64,000 nucleotides of DNA from Nepenthes gracilis (GCA_033239525.1 BSYO01000016.1:5405045-5469044); one strand, 5' to 3'. Shown: positions 12,331 to 24,406, counted from the stretch's first letter. The notes: generated from the sequence alone by a model not told the origin. A program made the numbers and translations.

Positions 12331-13208
12331 TGATGGGTTCAGTATATCTGACCTAGAAATAGGAACCGTTTAACTAGTATATCTTTATCCATAGGAGTAG
12401 TTCGGTAAGCGGTTGTCCTTTGGAGACAGTTCAGCGGGCGGTTAAAACCACTTGTCTATTTTATAAATTTTTCTTTTATCCCAACGAGAGAGAGGCCTCT
12501 GGGGAAAAAAGGAAGAGGGGGAGGAGGGGAGAAATGGGCAGCCTTGTAAGGAGTTGTCTTCATCTAGAAAGCCTCCCATAAAATCCTCCAACTAATAAAA
12601 GGTGATCCCTTCTTGACATCAACCTTCCAAGACACCGCTCAACTTGACACGCCATTCAATCGGGTGTATCTCCGAGTAGCCCTTCATCCGGGCACACGTA
12701 GCGCTTAATCCACTACTAAATGCATCTACGCACCATCTTTATATTTTTCTATTCTTTTGAAAGATATCTAATTTAAGTGTTGAATAATATATAGTGGAAG
12801 TAATTTTCGTCGTCCTGTGACCTCTCATTTTTAATTGTGTTGCGTAGGGTTTAGGTTTGAGGTTATAAAGATTGAATCCGCATCAAATCAGCCCAACGTG
12901 AAGAACTGATTCACAATCCCCTAATTCGTAGGACGATTCGAATTCATGGGACAATCTTAATCCGCTACATGCATCTACGTATCCTCCTTACATTTTTCTA
13001 TTCTTTTGAAAAGATATTTGATTTAAGCGTCGAAAGATATATGGTGGGAGTAATTCTTGTCATCTTCTGACCTCTCGTTTTTAATTATATTGCGTAGGGT
13101 TCAGATTTGAGGTTATGAAGATCGGATCCGCACCAGATTGGCCCAGCGTAAAGATCTGATTCGTAACTCTCTAATTCATAGAACAATCCGAATTCGTGGA
13201 ACACAATA
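12331..13208 (+). repeat. Element A 3' LTR with internal duplication
   Basis: 878 bp from TGATGGGTTCAGTATATC to GGAACACAATA. It is longer than its partner because about 252 bp is present twice in tandem: 12704-12955 and 12956-13208. Both units carry the GCATCTAC... , ...GCGTAGGGTT and ...AATTCRTGG landmarks. Confidence 0.9.
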
Positions 13209-15289
13209 ATTTTTATCTTCTTCATATTAAATGCTCGAATATAATCATAAAAATCTATATATCTAATATCATTAAGGAACATCTAAAATGGCATCCAATA
13301 GTGGTGCTTTAAGGGATCGATAGTGCTAGTGGTCATCCAATATGTAAGTGTGGTCACCCAACTAGACTAAAAATGTCCATGACAAATGACAATTTAGGAT
13401 GATGGTTTTGGTGTTGTCCAACATATAACCTAATGGTTGGTGTTAGCGACTGTTAGTTCTATCTTTGGTCTGACGCAACGTACTGCTTTCAATGTGTATT
13501 GGCAATTAGATGAGTACTTGAGGGTGAGAGAAGGAAAACGGTAAAGGTGATGACAACCCTTTGGAATGAAATCATCAAATGTCGCTCACATTTGAAGGAC
13601 AAGATTAGTAAACAATCGAAGAAACATAATAATTTAAATATATATAAAATTTGTATTGTTATGGTTGTATTATTTTATCTTGGCACACTATGCGAAAAAT
13701 ATACGGTTTGCCCTATGACTTTATTGCATCATGTCGACCGATAAGAATATTGCATGGAACTTCCACGCAATATCTTGTATTTTACAAGGTGGCGTAGTCT
13801 TTCAATGAGGTCGTTGGTATTTTTATATTACGTAATAGCTGGTTATACTGGCTAATTTGTTGAAGGATAATTCAGAAAGTGGTTGTCAACCAGTGCACGG
13901 TGTTCTACATTGTGGAGGTCTAAGAAGGATCAATTGTATTCTGTCCTCCGTCTATTGCATGGAAGTTGTTCGGGATTTGAACCCAAGCCCTGTCAGTCTT
14001 TAGGGGGGGAAAAAAACAGAGCCGATAGTGCAATCTTACTAATGAATTAGGGTTCATCGTCCGGAGAAAGAACTCTCTCTTTATTTATATTTTAGAAAGT
14101 ATTTAGATAAGTGAGTTGCTAAGTTTGACCTATTTATTGGTTTGATGTTTGCATATCAGTGGAAGTTTTTTGCAGTCATAAACAACAATTTCTTTGTATA
14201 TGTAACAAAAACTATCGACTAATATCTGATCGTCAACGTAGCCAAATATGTGTAACAAAAACCGCCGGGAGAGGCATTTCCATATTTTGTTATATATTGA
14301 TGGCATTTTCTCTTTTGAAGCCAATTTCCTTCTTTGCACTCTGCTTTGAATCTGAACTCATCTTGAAAAATACATGTTACACAATGTTTCTAGAGTGAAT
14401 CTTCTCCATTCACAGTGAGTTTCATGGCTAGCTGTTTTAAGAGAGCAATGCAACAGAAGGCTCCATCGGCATCAACAATATTAACAGTCACATGAAGCAC
14501 CACATAATTGCTCTAGGAAGACTAGAAAGAGACTCAGCAACATCAACCCTAGCTGTTCTTGATTACATCTTTTATATTGTTTAGTACCATCAACCTTCAT
14601 CGAAATTGTTCGACAACTGAAATCCTTGAGAGAAATTACACATTGGATGCATGGAAATTTGAAGGGCCAGCAATATTTTCATATTGTCCTAAAATTTACA
14701 CATTAATTCAAATTTACAAGTATAATAAATATAAGTTGACCAACCGCATGGTTCAAAAATCACGTAACAATATAACAAGTCATACTTGTAGTAATTACAT
14801 GCACATCATTGGCGGTTGATATGAAAGTGGCAGGAATGCAGATTGCCAGGGAGTTAGAGCAGACTTGGACCCTTACACAGCAAATAGCAATGGTCATAGA
14901 TTGCAACTACAGCAGACAGTTGAAAACACTAAGGATAGGGGGAATAAACACAAAGTAGTAGCCCAGTAGAACAAGATTTCATAGTATAGTAGAAACTCAT
15001 GGTAAAGTGACTTCTTGCCCACTATTTTCTTATATTTATATAAATATTATAGCTGGCCTTTTTTCTTACATTTAATTCTTTTTAGAAAATTCTCACGTTA
15101 TTTCATAACCCTCCGTCCTTTGAGATTATTCACCCTTTTCACAGTTTTATCAGCAATTTGTTTTAGACTATCGAATTCAGAGGCTCATTTGCGACCTAAA
15201 CATTTAAAAGATTTTCCACCATTACATTTATTTGAGCTGTATATTCCTTAAATTTTCACCCTACCTTCAAGAATAATTCCAATTATCAT

Positions 15290-15307
15290 TACTTACCAAA
15301 AAAAAAA
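15290..15307 (+). mobile_element. Micro-LINE insertion (18 bp)
   Basis: The insert is TACTTACC plus ten A residues, flanked by a perfect 15-bp duplication, AATTCCAATTATCAT at 15275-15289 and 15308-15322. TACTTACC-poly(A) is the 3' terminus seen on the longer LINEs here, so this looks like target-primed reverse transcription that stopped after 8 nt of element sequence. Confidence 0.8.
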
Positions 15308-16647
15308 AATTCCAATTATCATATAATTTGTATAACTTTTGTAGATATCTTATTTGACCAAGTACTAAAATCCTTGATAGATCTTATAAATTAGAAGGTT
15401 GGCTAGGGTAGTGGCATCTAACATTCCTAATCTACCAAGTTAATATGTAATTGTCACATATTAAAGGTAAATCATCAATGCTAACAATTTTAAAAATATG
15501 GACACAATGATTTTTAAACTTTTAAATAATCTACATTGACATTAAATCATTATTGTAGTACTATCAAAAAACACTTTAAATGTATCATACTTGCTTGCAT
15601 GGTATGATATAATATATTTGAAGATGTTGGTCTAATATAAGTCGCCAACTTTCTTTATCTACAAGTTGTTCCTAAACTTATTTGAAGATAGTTGGTATGA
15701 AAAATATAACCGACTATATCATCATAGCTGATTGGGATAAAATCCAATTAGTAAGCTTTTGTCTGCATTTATGTTCCGGAATCAATTTTCTGTATCACTT
15801 CATCTTCAAAACACATCTAAAATAATTAAAAAAGTTATTTGAGATGGGCTATTAGATCGCTGCTAAGGCTATTCGACCACCGTATACTTTTAAGGTTTAA
15901 CGAGAATATATTTTTATATAACGCATTGCCCATTGTTACCAAAATATCTACATCCTATCCAACCACAATTATATACTGGAGTCTGCTTTATTCAACATCA
16001 TTGTAGCTCATTCATTTAAAAATCATATTCCTCTCAAAAACTAACAAACATAGAGGATGTAAATTTCGAAAGCAAGTCCAAACATTCCCCTAAATGTTTG
16101 GTGATATTCTATAAAATTTGCCATGTACACAGTCCTTGCTATGTACTTATTATAACCAACATGGTGGCTTTGGCTATGGCGGCGTCTTGACCTGTAAATA
16201 AGGTGATGGGTATCCTACCATCGTGACATCTAAAAAAAAGAAAAATGAAAAAACCAAATAAATAATTTGGTCATTTTATCGTACAACAAGGTCGCCTCAA
16301 ACACTTAACATTTGTCGATAGTGGTTAACCGAAAAAAGATATCAAATAGCCTCAAACTTTATTTATACCGTATATTGTGTCAAACGTTACCATATTTTCA
16401 AAAGTTTTATAATTTAATATCATCTCTATGTTAGTCTAAAATATGTTAGAAACACAATTTATAGGATCCAATTACATATTATAGAAAAAGGTAATATTAT
16501 GGGATTTCATTTTTTGAAACTAAGTATATTACTTGCTTCGCCAAGTTGCATAAATTGCTGCCGCCTTTGCTGAAAATATGACTTGTAATTCTCTGCTGTA
16601 TATTCTACACATTTCTTACCTTTGGCCTCGATCACTATAAGCTCGTA

Positions 16648-16677
16648 TTATTTACTTATCAAAATAAATAAATAAAT
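16648..16677 (+). mobile_element. Micro-LINE insertion (30 bp)
   Basis: The insert starts TTATTTACTTATC and ends in an A-rich AAATAAATAAAT tail. It is flanked by ACTATAAGCTCGTA (16634-16647) and ACTATAAACTCGTA (16678-16691), a 14-bp duplication with one mismatch. Confidence 0.7.
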
Positions 16678-17403
16678 ACTATAAACTCGTACATCTAACT
16701 ATATCTCAAGCCAGTGTCATATGCCATTTCAATTAGTTGGCCCTAGGCAAAAGACACCTCTTTTATGTGATTTAAATATTTGTTATATTTCAAGTGACTG
16801 CAATTTATGGTTATACTCTCCTGCCAATTGTTTAGCAAAAAACCTTATTAGTTGATCTAACAAACACTACAACAATTTTCACTTCACATCCATATCTTGT
16901 TTCTCAATTGTATTTTGCATCTTCTCATATCCGTTTATCTTTCTTTTTGTTTTATTTTTTTTTGTACAATTAAATATCTTCCGTATCTCCATATTATGTT
17001 TCTTCACCCCCAAAGTCTATTTTTTCACCATATTACTTCTACAATTCTCATGTCTCTCCATAGTGTCAAATCGTATGTCCACTAAAGGCGTATAATGTCT
17101 CCCCATAATATTATGTCAAATATTATGTCTCTCCGTCGTGTAAAATATCCATGCTCAGGTTTTGCATAACTGAAAAACATTTTGATAAACAACAAAAGCA
17201 ACGTATTAAAGCAAACATAGAGATATTTTAACCACAAAATAGGAACAACAAAATATGCAAAACTGTTAACCACAACTGCACACGCGAACACCATATTGAA
17301 ACAAGCCCTTATACAGTAATCTCATAAGCAAATATAGAGCTATCAAAATAATGGTGGGCCTCAATAGACAAAAAATTACCATATTAGATTTTTAAATAAT
17401 TAC

Positions 17404-18116
17404 TGTTGGAATACGATCTACTAATTTAAGTTAGAAGAAAATATTGTACAATAAAAAATAAGTAAATAATAACAATCACAAACAATGAATAACAAACGAT
17501 TTTATATAGAAAATCAACTTTAGTATGAGAAAAAAATTACGGGATGATACGTTTGAAATATCTCAATTATACAAAAGTTCGATTACATAAATCCCAATAA
17601 AATACAAGGATTCAACATCTTATATCAAATAAATCGAGCAATAAGTATAAGATAAAAAAGTAGAAATATTACCAATAAAATATTCTTTTAACTCCGAAAA
17701 TATTGTACCCAAGATCGACGAAAATTAAAATATGATTCAAAACTCAACTGGATGTTCGAATTTTCCTCTTATTTTTCTCTTTTTCTCTAAAAAGCAATGC
17801 TCTCTAGGTCACAAAAGTATAAGTGGTTAACCTTAAAATGCGTCAAGGTGTTTTTATACTACGTGCCGGCATTTGAGTCCCAGTCTAGCATAGCTCAGGC
17901 ACAGGCGCCACTGAGTTCGGCGCCTCGGGCACCATTCGGGTGCGTCTCAAGTACGCATCTTTTGTTTTCGATGTTCAAGTGTGTGTCAGGCATCTGTCGC
18001 GCACTAATCTAAAATTTTTCTTCAGATCAGTATGGTACATATGTGTCCTTTTTCAAACCATCAAACGACACGTTAAATTTATATAGACTCATACGAGAGT
18101 GATTCATAACCCAATA
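17404..18116. mobile_element. Solo LTR, copia-like, TSD ATTAC
   Basis: 713 bp from TGTTGGAATACG to CATAACCCAATA (expected CCAACA with one C-to-T change), with perfect 5-bp TSDs ATTAC at 17399-17403 and 18117-18121. The TGTTGG start and CCAAYA end are typical of copia LTRs. No second LTR or internal part is attached, so it is the usual product of LTR-LTR recombination. Its internal 71-codon open frame at 17797-18012 has no domain. Confidence 0.85.
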
Positions 18117-18341
18117 ATTACCACCTCATCTAAAAAATTACCACCTGAGACAAAATAATTATCACTTTAAAAAATATGTAGCAATAATTTTCTATTGGTG
18201 CTGTACAGATTTGAGTTATAATCTAAAAATAATCACCCAACAAAGTATTGTCTTTGCTAAACACAGCAAATGGAACAAGGATGAAATGAGTGTGCCCCTT
18301 GAAGTGTTAGCACATCAAACACAACAACGCTCGTTGTTTAG

Positions 18342-18570
18342 GAATTGAGGGGGCGTTCTTCTTCCCAGTGAAAAAAGACCGTTTTTCTCTTAATCCGGGC
18401 CGTCGGATGTAAAATTCGACGATTACGTGTTTTGGATGATTAAATTTAAAATCTAACGGTCCACGTTATATTATCCACTTAAAACGTGTGGACCGTCAAA
18501 TTTTACATCCGACGGTTCAGATAAGAAGGATGGTCCTTCTCCACAAGGGAGAAAGACGCCCCCCGGATCC
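18342..18570. mobile_element. Mutator-like MITE
   Basis: 229-bp foldback with roughly 70-bp terminal inverted repeats; the arms share GGGGGCGT, GACC, then CCGTCGGATGTAAAAT near the centre. It is flanked by a perfect 10-bp direct repeat CGTTGTTTAG (18332-18341 and 18571-18580). Nine to eleven bp TSDs are the signature of Mutator superfamily elements. No transposase; moved in trans. Confidence 0.85.
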
Positions 18571-19044
18571 CGTTGTTTAGTACGTGAAGCACAACATGTG
18601 AAGAAGATGTTTGTGAGCTATTAAAAGCATATTTTACATTAAACTATCAAAGATGACGTCAGCAAATTTGTCCCGTACGTCTACGTTAATATCCACATTT
18701 TACGGTAAACTATCAAAGACAAAAAATGTGATACCTACAATCTCCATTGCTGTTCGGCATTGACCACCAATCAATTTAACACATCACAGATTTGAAAGAA
18801 GATCATTTCGAAAGAAGATATTCAAAAATCATCCTAACACATCACATACCCAAAAATACTGCTTACATACGTCAAAAATACCAAGAAAATGAAGCCGAAC
18901 TCGCTTATGACTTCATCATTCAAGATATTTCAATTTTGAAAACGAGAAAGATGTTTGTAAGCCTCAGACGTTAGGGTTAGGAAAATGAGAAAGATGTTCT
19001 CTAGAGAGAGTGAGATTTTAGCTTCGGATGCTAGGGTTTCAAAA

Positions 19045-19290
19045 ATGAGAGAGGTGTTCTTGAGATGGAGAGAGAGAGATGTCAATCGCCTTCGCTGAGC
19101 ATCAGAGGTCGACTGTGGTTTCGGTTTTGATCAATTAGGGTTAGGAAAAGTTTCGACAAATTCTAGATACTCGATCATGCCTGAAACTGACAGTTGAGAT
19201 TAATTTTTCCCACTTTCAATCTCAGCTGTCGAAAATCGATGGCTGAAATATTATTATTATTATTTTTTCAGACAAACTGGCCTATTTTTG
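19045..19290 (-). repeat. Dispersed repeat, reverse copy
   Basis: Reverse-complement match to 8648-8883, sharing the CAGCTGAGATTGAAAGTGGG, CCTAACCCTAATTGATCA, AAAACCGAAACC and GCGAAGGCGATTGACATCTC landmarks. The copies lie about 10 kb apart in opposite orientation. Family unknown. Confidence 0.6.
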
Positions 19291-20964
19291 GAAGGCCTAT
19301 CCAAGGGAAGTTAAGACCTATTGATCTTCCCCAACATGTTGAACCTACATTTATTTATATAAATAGCTAACAAATTTCATCAAGGCCGGTCGGGAACCGC
19401 AATCTAAAGGATAACCTAATCATTGGATAATAAGCAATCCCCATCTGCACAATGGAAAGACTAAATAAGGCACTTGTCAAAATGCAGGAATCAAGGAGGA
19501 AGTTGTGCCTGTTAGTACTGCGCTTGATTTCTCGCCTTCACAGCGATTACAAAACCTCCAAATTAATGCTCCAAGCGGCGATGTTAAAGCCGGAGCATTC
19601 TATAACGCTTAAAGATTTTTTTTTTTTTTCAGAATAAGTAAATCGAGGCTATATAGATTTAATTGAAAAATTATTATTGCCCATCTCATGAAAAAGTTAT
19701 TTTAACCGTTCCTTAACCATAACCAAAGCCTTGGACTCTTTTATGTCTTCATGGCTAAATCATGTCCTCAAACAGTGACCAACGCGAGCATTGAGCTAGT
19801 CTTACAACAAAACCCGAACCACCTCCCCTCAATAAGGACTCCCACATCCCAAGATCTAATATTTTTGCAACAAGAGAGGCAGCATTATTTATAATTCCAT
19901 ATATTTTAGTTTATCTAATGCGTTACCAACTTAGACGTTGGAAACGATATCGAAAAGGTATCTCAATCTTACAATATCCTGTTTATGTTTGGGTTGCATA
20001 TGACTAGTGATTATGGGATCTAAAATTTATTTTATAATTCGTAAATTTAATATATTTTATAGGTATGTATTAATTTTATATTAAATAAATTATTTTGAGA
20101 AAATAAAAATCACATAGAATCATGACGTAGATTTCTATGTTGAGGGGAGTGAGTGGCGTCAACTGTTAATAGAACAATGATGTGGATGGATTTGAAAAGG
20201 TCTCAAACATTGGACGGAAATGAAAAGTGGGTAGATATGGGTGAAGTTGGTTGGACTCGAGCATTAGAATGAAAATTCAATTATTAGTGTAACAAAGGCT
20301 CAACCCATTTCCCATTAATATTAATTATGAGTGTAGCAAAACTTAGGCTCATTGAAAATACTTTAGGCCTCAATAATTAACTATAGTAATCATTTTCTAT
20401 TTTTCAGTCGGTTTTATGGGGCTGACCCATGCGTTAATGTGAACGGCCGAAATGCTTTCGATATAACGATGAGTGGCCAACTAATTCATTTTCTTATAAG
20501 CAATGTACAATATATTAAACATTTTTACATTTATATTGACAGTTAATATTCTCACTAAAAAAAATCCATATTCATTTAATAATTAACAAATTAAATGAAT
20601 AATTTTTCATTTAAGAATAATATATATACGGAGAGAGAGAGAGAGAGAAAGAAAATCAAATATGTACGGTCTTAATCGGTGTGGGAGAGTAAATGTTATT
20701 ACTACAATCCATAATCTTTCAAATTATAACATGAAAATTTTACCATTCGTCAAATTCAACATATTCATGTATCAAGATACAGTTAAATACTGATTTTCCA
20801 TTAATATCATGGGCTGAACAGATACTTCCTCATGCACCGTCTTCGTCAAAAGTGTTAGCCGTTATTTAAAAACAAATTACAGAGAAAGAGAAATCAAAGT
20901 GACATATATTAATAAGAAATGCAGCTACGATGGCTGCTTCTTCTTCAAGGATGAGCACGTAGGG
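19291..20964. other. NAC upstream region
   Basis: No gene recognised. It holds the distal promoter of the NAC gene, including a GA tract. A 61-codon open frame (19452-19637) has no recognisable domain and runs into a poly(T) tract. Confidence 0.5.
20631..20648 (+). repeat. GA microsatellite upstream of NAC
   Basis: Nine GA dinucleotides about 430 bp before the NAC start codon. GA tracts can bind BBR/BPC factors in plants; a role here is only a possibility. Confidence 0.7.
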
Positions 20965-20975
20965 TTATATAAATA
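20965..20975 (+). promoter_or_regulatory. TATA box of NAC gene
   Basis: TTATATAAATA lies about 100 bp upstream of the ATG, in good position for transcription starting near 21000. It is the best TATA match close to the gene. Confidence 0.65.
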
Positions 20976-21074
20976 GAAGATGACAGCACTGACAGATGAA
21001 CTTGTTGCTCCTTTCCCGTCTCATACATTTAACTATATTTTTTAAAGTTGAAGATCGATCATTCCAGTCTAATA

Positions 21075-24000
21075 ATGGAGGAAAATCTTCCTCCTGGATT
21101 CAGGTTCCATCCGACCGATGAAGAGCTGATCAATTACTATCTTGCTCAAAAGATTTCGGATTTCGGTTTTGCATCCAAGGCTATTGCTGATGTTGATCTC
21201 AATAAATGTGAACCTTGGGATCTTCCTGGTACGCTTTAATGGCGCTGCTGATTTCAATCTTTCTATAATATATATGTTTTTCTGCATCGTTTGCACGTTC
21301 TTTTTCCCTGGCTTACAATGTTAAATTTACTCATATGAAAGAAAATGGGCATCAATGTTGAGATCTTAGGTCAGAAAGTTGTAGTTTCACTTCCCATTCC
21401 AAGCTTTATTTCAGAAAATAGAGATTATAAACATTTGATTTATTGTATCTTTGTCCGACTAAGAATTCTTTTCTAACTCACGATCAAAACGTGCTTTGAT
21501 ATTGTGGCAAAAGATCCAACTTATCGGGCAAGCGTAAACTGTTTATCACCTACAACCTACCTGTTTGGCTTACTTGTTGCAATAATGTTTCCAAAAGCTT
21601 TAAACTGAATGTTTCTCAAAATCTTAACATAAATTCAGGGTCTCTACCTGTCTCAAAGAGGGGTTAATTTAATCTCTTTTAATTAATTATAACCATTTGA
21701 TCAATATTAAATTAGTTGAGATTTTTTTTTTAAATAAATTTTTTTTTTCAATAAAAATAATAAAACTGTTTAATTAATATCGAATAATTATTATTAAAAG
21801 AAATTGGATTTACTTCTCTTTTAGAGGGCAGGCTACCCAATCATAATGTAAAGCTAATTGAGATTTTTCATAAATTAATGCTATATGTATGTATGCATTC
21901 CAAAAATAATTTTTGTAAAAAAATATAGGAAATAAGCACCCGGTAAACAATGTCAGAAATCTTTCTATTTCTGGCTTTTGTTGATTATTTAATTGAATCA
22001 GCTTATGCTTTCCACAGAGTCTTTCGCCGTTCTTCTTGGTTGCAACTTTTCTCTGTTCGGCATCCATTGATTCCATGGTTATGAGATAGAAATAACACAA
22101 GACTTGGGAGTTTCCTCTTCATCTCCACAAAACCAAGTACACTTACTTAATCATATTCAAATCAGACTACGTGAACCAGAAAACCCGGTTCTGTCTCTTC
22201 TTCTGTCGTTGATATCTAATACCCAATAATTTGAAAAAAAAATCTCCATATCAATGATAAATAATTCCAAAATGGTTACCAAAGTGCCCAGATTCTTTAA
22301 TGGTATGGGATCTGACCCGGTCTAAAAAACACAAAAATCGTGTAGAAATATGTAACAATAATTATACACATGATACAGTATTGGGTTAGAATTTACCCGA
22401 TATTAATTAACAAAATGTGCCTTAATTAATGTCTTTTCCTTCAACATGCCAATTACATGCCTACTACATATGTAAAATGTTAGTACATAATATAAATTAG
22501 ATAATATAATTCCATTATTATAAATTTTCATATCTATGAACACCTTGAATGGAAAAATAGTTCGTTATATATATAGTCCGTTCATCAGGTCTTCTTACAT
22601 CTATCCATTTCAAATACCAAAAGAGTTTAAAATTATTGAGACCTACAGGCCAAGAGACAATATCAGATAGACAATTTCTATTGGGTACAAGCCTCCCAAA
22701 AGAGAATAGAGCCGTGTAAAGATTTTCTAGATTCGGACGGAGATTGGCTCTCGACGGGTTACTCACCAATTTCTGTGGGGCATCACAAATGGCATTTGTA
22801 GATATCAATAACAATTAGAGCTCCTCCTTCCCTTTCAAAAGTCTTAAAATAAGGCAACTTAAGAACCTATATGCATTGTTGCACATGTAAAATAAGACTT
22901 ACATCTATTTCTTTGTGAATTGTATCCAATAATTAATACCTAAAATAAGAAAATCGATAAAACCATGTATACGTAAATTTATGCCCTCTTTCATTCTCAA
23001 TTCTAGAAAACGAGGAAACTTGGAAGAAATTTTCATATCCCAAGTCTTTCTATCGTTCGTTCTTTCTTTTTCTGCTCGTTTCCTTTGCAACATATATAGA
23101 CTTGCTTCTCTCATAAATCTACCCATATAGGTTTAACGGATGAGAGCATCCATACCTATATATAACCTGTGGCAGGTGATTCTCAGCTTCATTGATAACT
23201 TTTCTAACCTGAGAAAGATTGAACATAAACTGATTAAATGTGTTGTAGGCAAAGCATCTATGGGGGAGAAGGAATGGTATTTTTTCAGTTTAAGGGACAG
23301 AAAATATCCAAATGGCCTCCGAACCAACAGAGCCACTGAAGCAGGCTACTGGAAAACGACAGGGAAAGACAAGGAGATCTTTCGAGGTGGAGTACTAGTT
23401 GGAATGAAGAAGACGTTAGTATTCTATAGAGGTAGAGCTCCCAGAGGTGAAAAAACCAACTGGGTTATGCATGAATACAGAATGGAGACCAAAGTTTCCT
23501 GCAAACCCAGAAAGGTAATACCTTTCTTATTTCTTGCATACCTTAATAATGATATATTGTTTTGTTTATCATGCTATCATCATTTTCTGTACACAAATTT
23601 TCTGGATATAAAACATGTCAATAGCTATTTTCTTGAGGGTGAATATTGATGCAATATTAAAATTTGTTACTTTATTGTGACTTGGAAGATCATAGTTTAA
23701 ACAAAAAAAAAGCCATTCTGCAATATAGAAATAAAACGGAATACAGCTGACAATCGTCAGAGCTCATAATAAGGAAAGATTGGGGCATCATTCTTGTTTA
23801 TATGAAGCACGACTCTGTTATATTGATGAAGTTTTTTGTTTTCACCTTCAGGAGGAATGGGTTGTGTGCAGGGTTTTCCAGAAGAGTGCAACAGTCAAGA
23901 AAACACTACCCACTTCACCGTCACAGCCGTCTGTCGGCTCCCCCAACGATGAAAACATGAATGTAGATGAGTATACGGATGTTGAACCCGAGAATTTGAA

Positions 24001-24406
24001 TTCCCTATCAAGTTCATCGATTGGGGTCAATAACCCTTCTCTGCAATGTTACAACAGGAATATTAACAGTGTTAATATGAACATGAATATGAATACGAAT
24101 TGGGCAAGAGAAGCGGCAGGTCTTCCTTCATTGTCATGGCCATCTAGCTTACTAAACCCAACTCTCAGTACAATGAATTCCTTACTCGCAAAGGCACTTC
24201 AATTTAGGAGTTATCAGCAAAGAGAAGCTACTAGCAGTGGTTACTCATTCATGGCACAAGGACTCTCTCAAGTTGATAATGATTTTAGTTCAAATTTTAT
24301 AGCTCCATGCAATAAGGTCTTAGGATTTGTGCCACCGCAGCCGCAGCACCAACAACAACAGCAGCAGCAGCAAGAGCAACCATTCAACTTGGACTCCATG
24401 TGGTGA
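21075..24406 (+). CDS. NAC-domain transcription factor
   Basis: A plant-specific DNA-binding regulator acting in the nucleus. Exons join 21075-21228, 23249-23514 and 23852-24406: 975 bp, 324 residues. Introns are GT-AG (2020 and 337 bp), phase 1 then phase 0, the common NAC layout. All five NAC subdomains are present: A ([19 protein letters not shown]), B ([14 protein letters not shown]), C ([13 protein letters not shown] then [11 protein letters not shown]), D ([20 protein letters not shown]) and E ([11 protein letters not shown]). The C-terminal half has MNMNMN, a run of eight Q and ends FNLDSMW, typical low-complexity activation sequence. ATG 21075 is the first in-frame ATG after the stop at 21030-21032. 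The domain best fits the NAM/CUC-like group by eye; the exact orthologue is not assigned. No miR164-like site was noticed in exon 3. The frame is intact, so probably functional. Confidence 0.95.
21638..21838. mobile_element. MITE in NAC intron 1, family copy 2
   Basis: 201-bp AT-rich foldback; the left end GGGTCTCTACCTGTCTC pairs roughly with the right end reading GGGTAGCCTGCCCTC on the other strand, and both arms contain CTTTTAATTA-type text. It resembles 6621-6842. It lies mid-intron, far from the splice sites. TSD not clear. Confidence 0.6.

Larger units (their letters stand above)
9109..13213 (+). mobile_element. Element A: pol-less LTR retrotransposon
   Basis: Fully bounded insertion: TSD ATTTT at 9109-9113 and 13209-13213, LTRs at 9114-9750 and 12331-13208, internal part 9751-12330. 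A TTGACGTCATCTG PBS-like site abuts the left LTR, and a gag start with a stop at codon 4 follows. No protease, RT, RNase H or integrase is present, so it is a deletion derivative or non-autonomous member moved in trans by relatives. Two tandem-repeat blocks fill the 3' half. Elements B and C are relatives by gag motif, PBS-like site and LTR start; B also shares the repeat before the 3' LTR. Confidence 0.9.
13214..17398. other. Intergenic, no gene recognised
   Basis: AT-rich DNA with many stops in all frames. Two tiny LINE tails (15290-15307, 16648-16677) are inserted here. A GGGTTCAAATCCC-like string (reverse strand, near 13979-13991) resembles a Pol III B box, but no tRNA or SINE structure surrounds it. 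Confidence 0.5.

Noticed and set aside
13975..14000. GGGTTCAAATCCC-like Pol III B box on the minus strand
   Set aside because: No A box, acceptor stem or cloverleaf around it; not a supported tRNA or SINE.
17404..18242. Alternative right end of the solo LTR at CACCCAACA (18242)
   Set aside because: The flank AAGTA does not match ATTAC; the end at 18116 gives a perfect TSD.
19604..19640. Poly(T) followed by AATAAGTAAAT as a further micro-LINE
   Set aside because: The motif is loosely similar, but no flanking duplication was found.
21048..21074. Longer NAC N-terminus starting at 21048
   Set aside because: The codon there is TTG; the first in-frame ATG is 21075, with the NAC domain starting four residues later.
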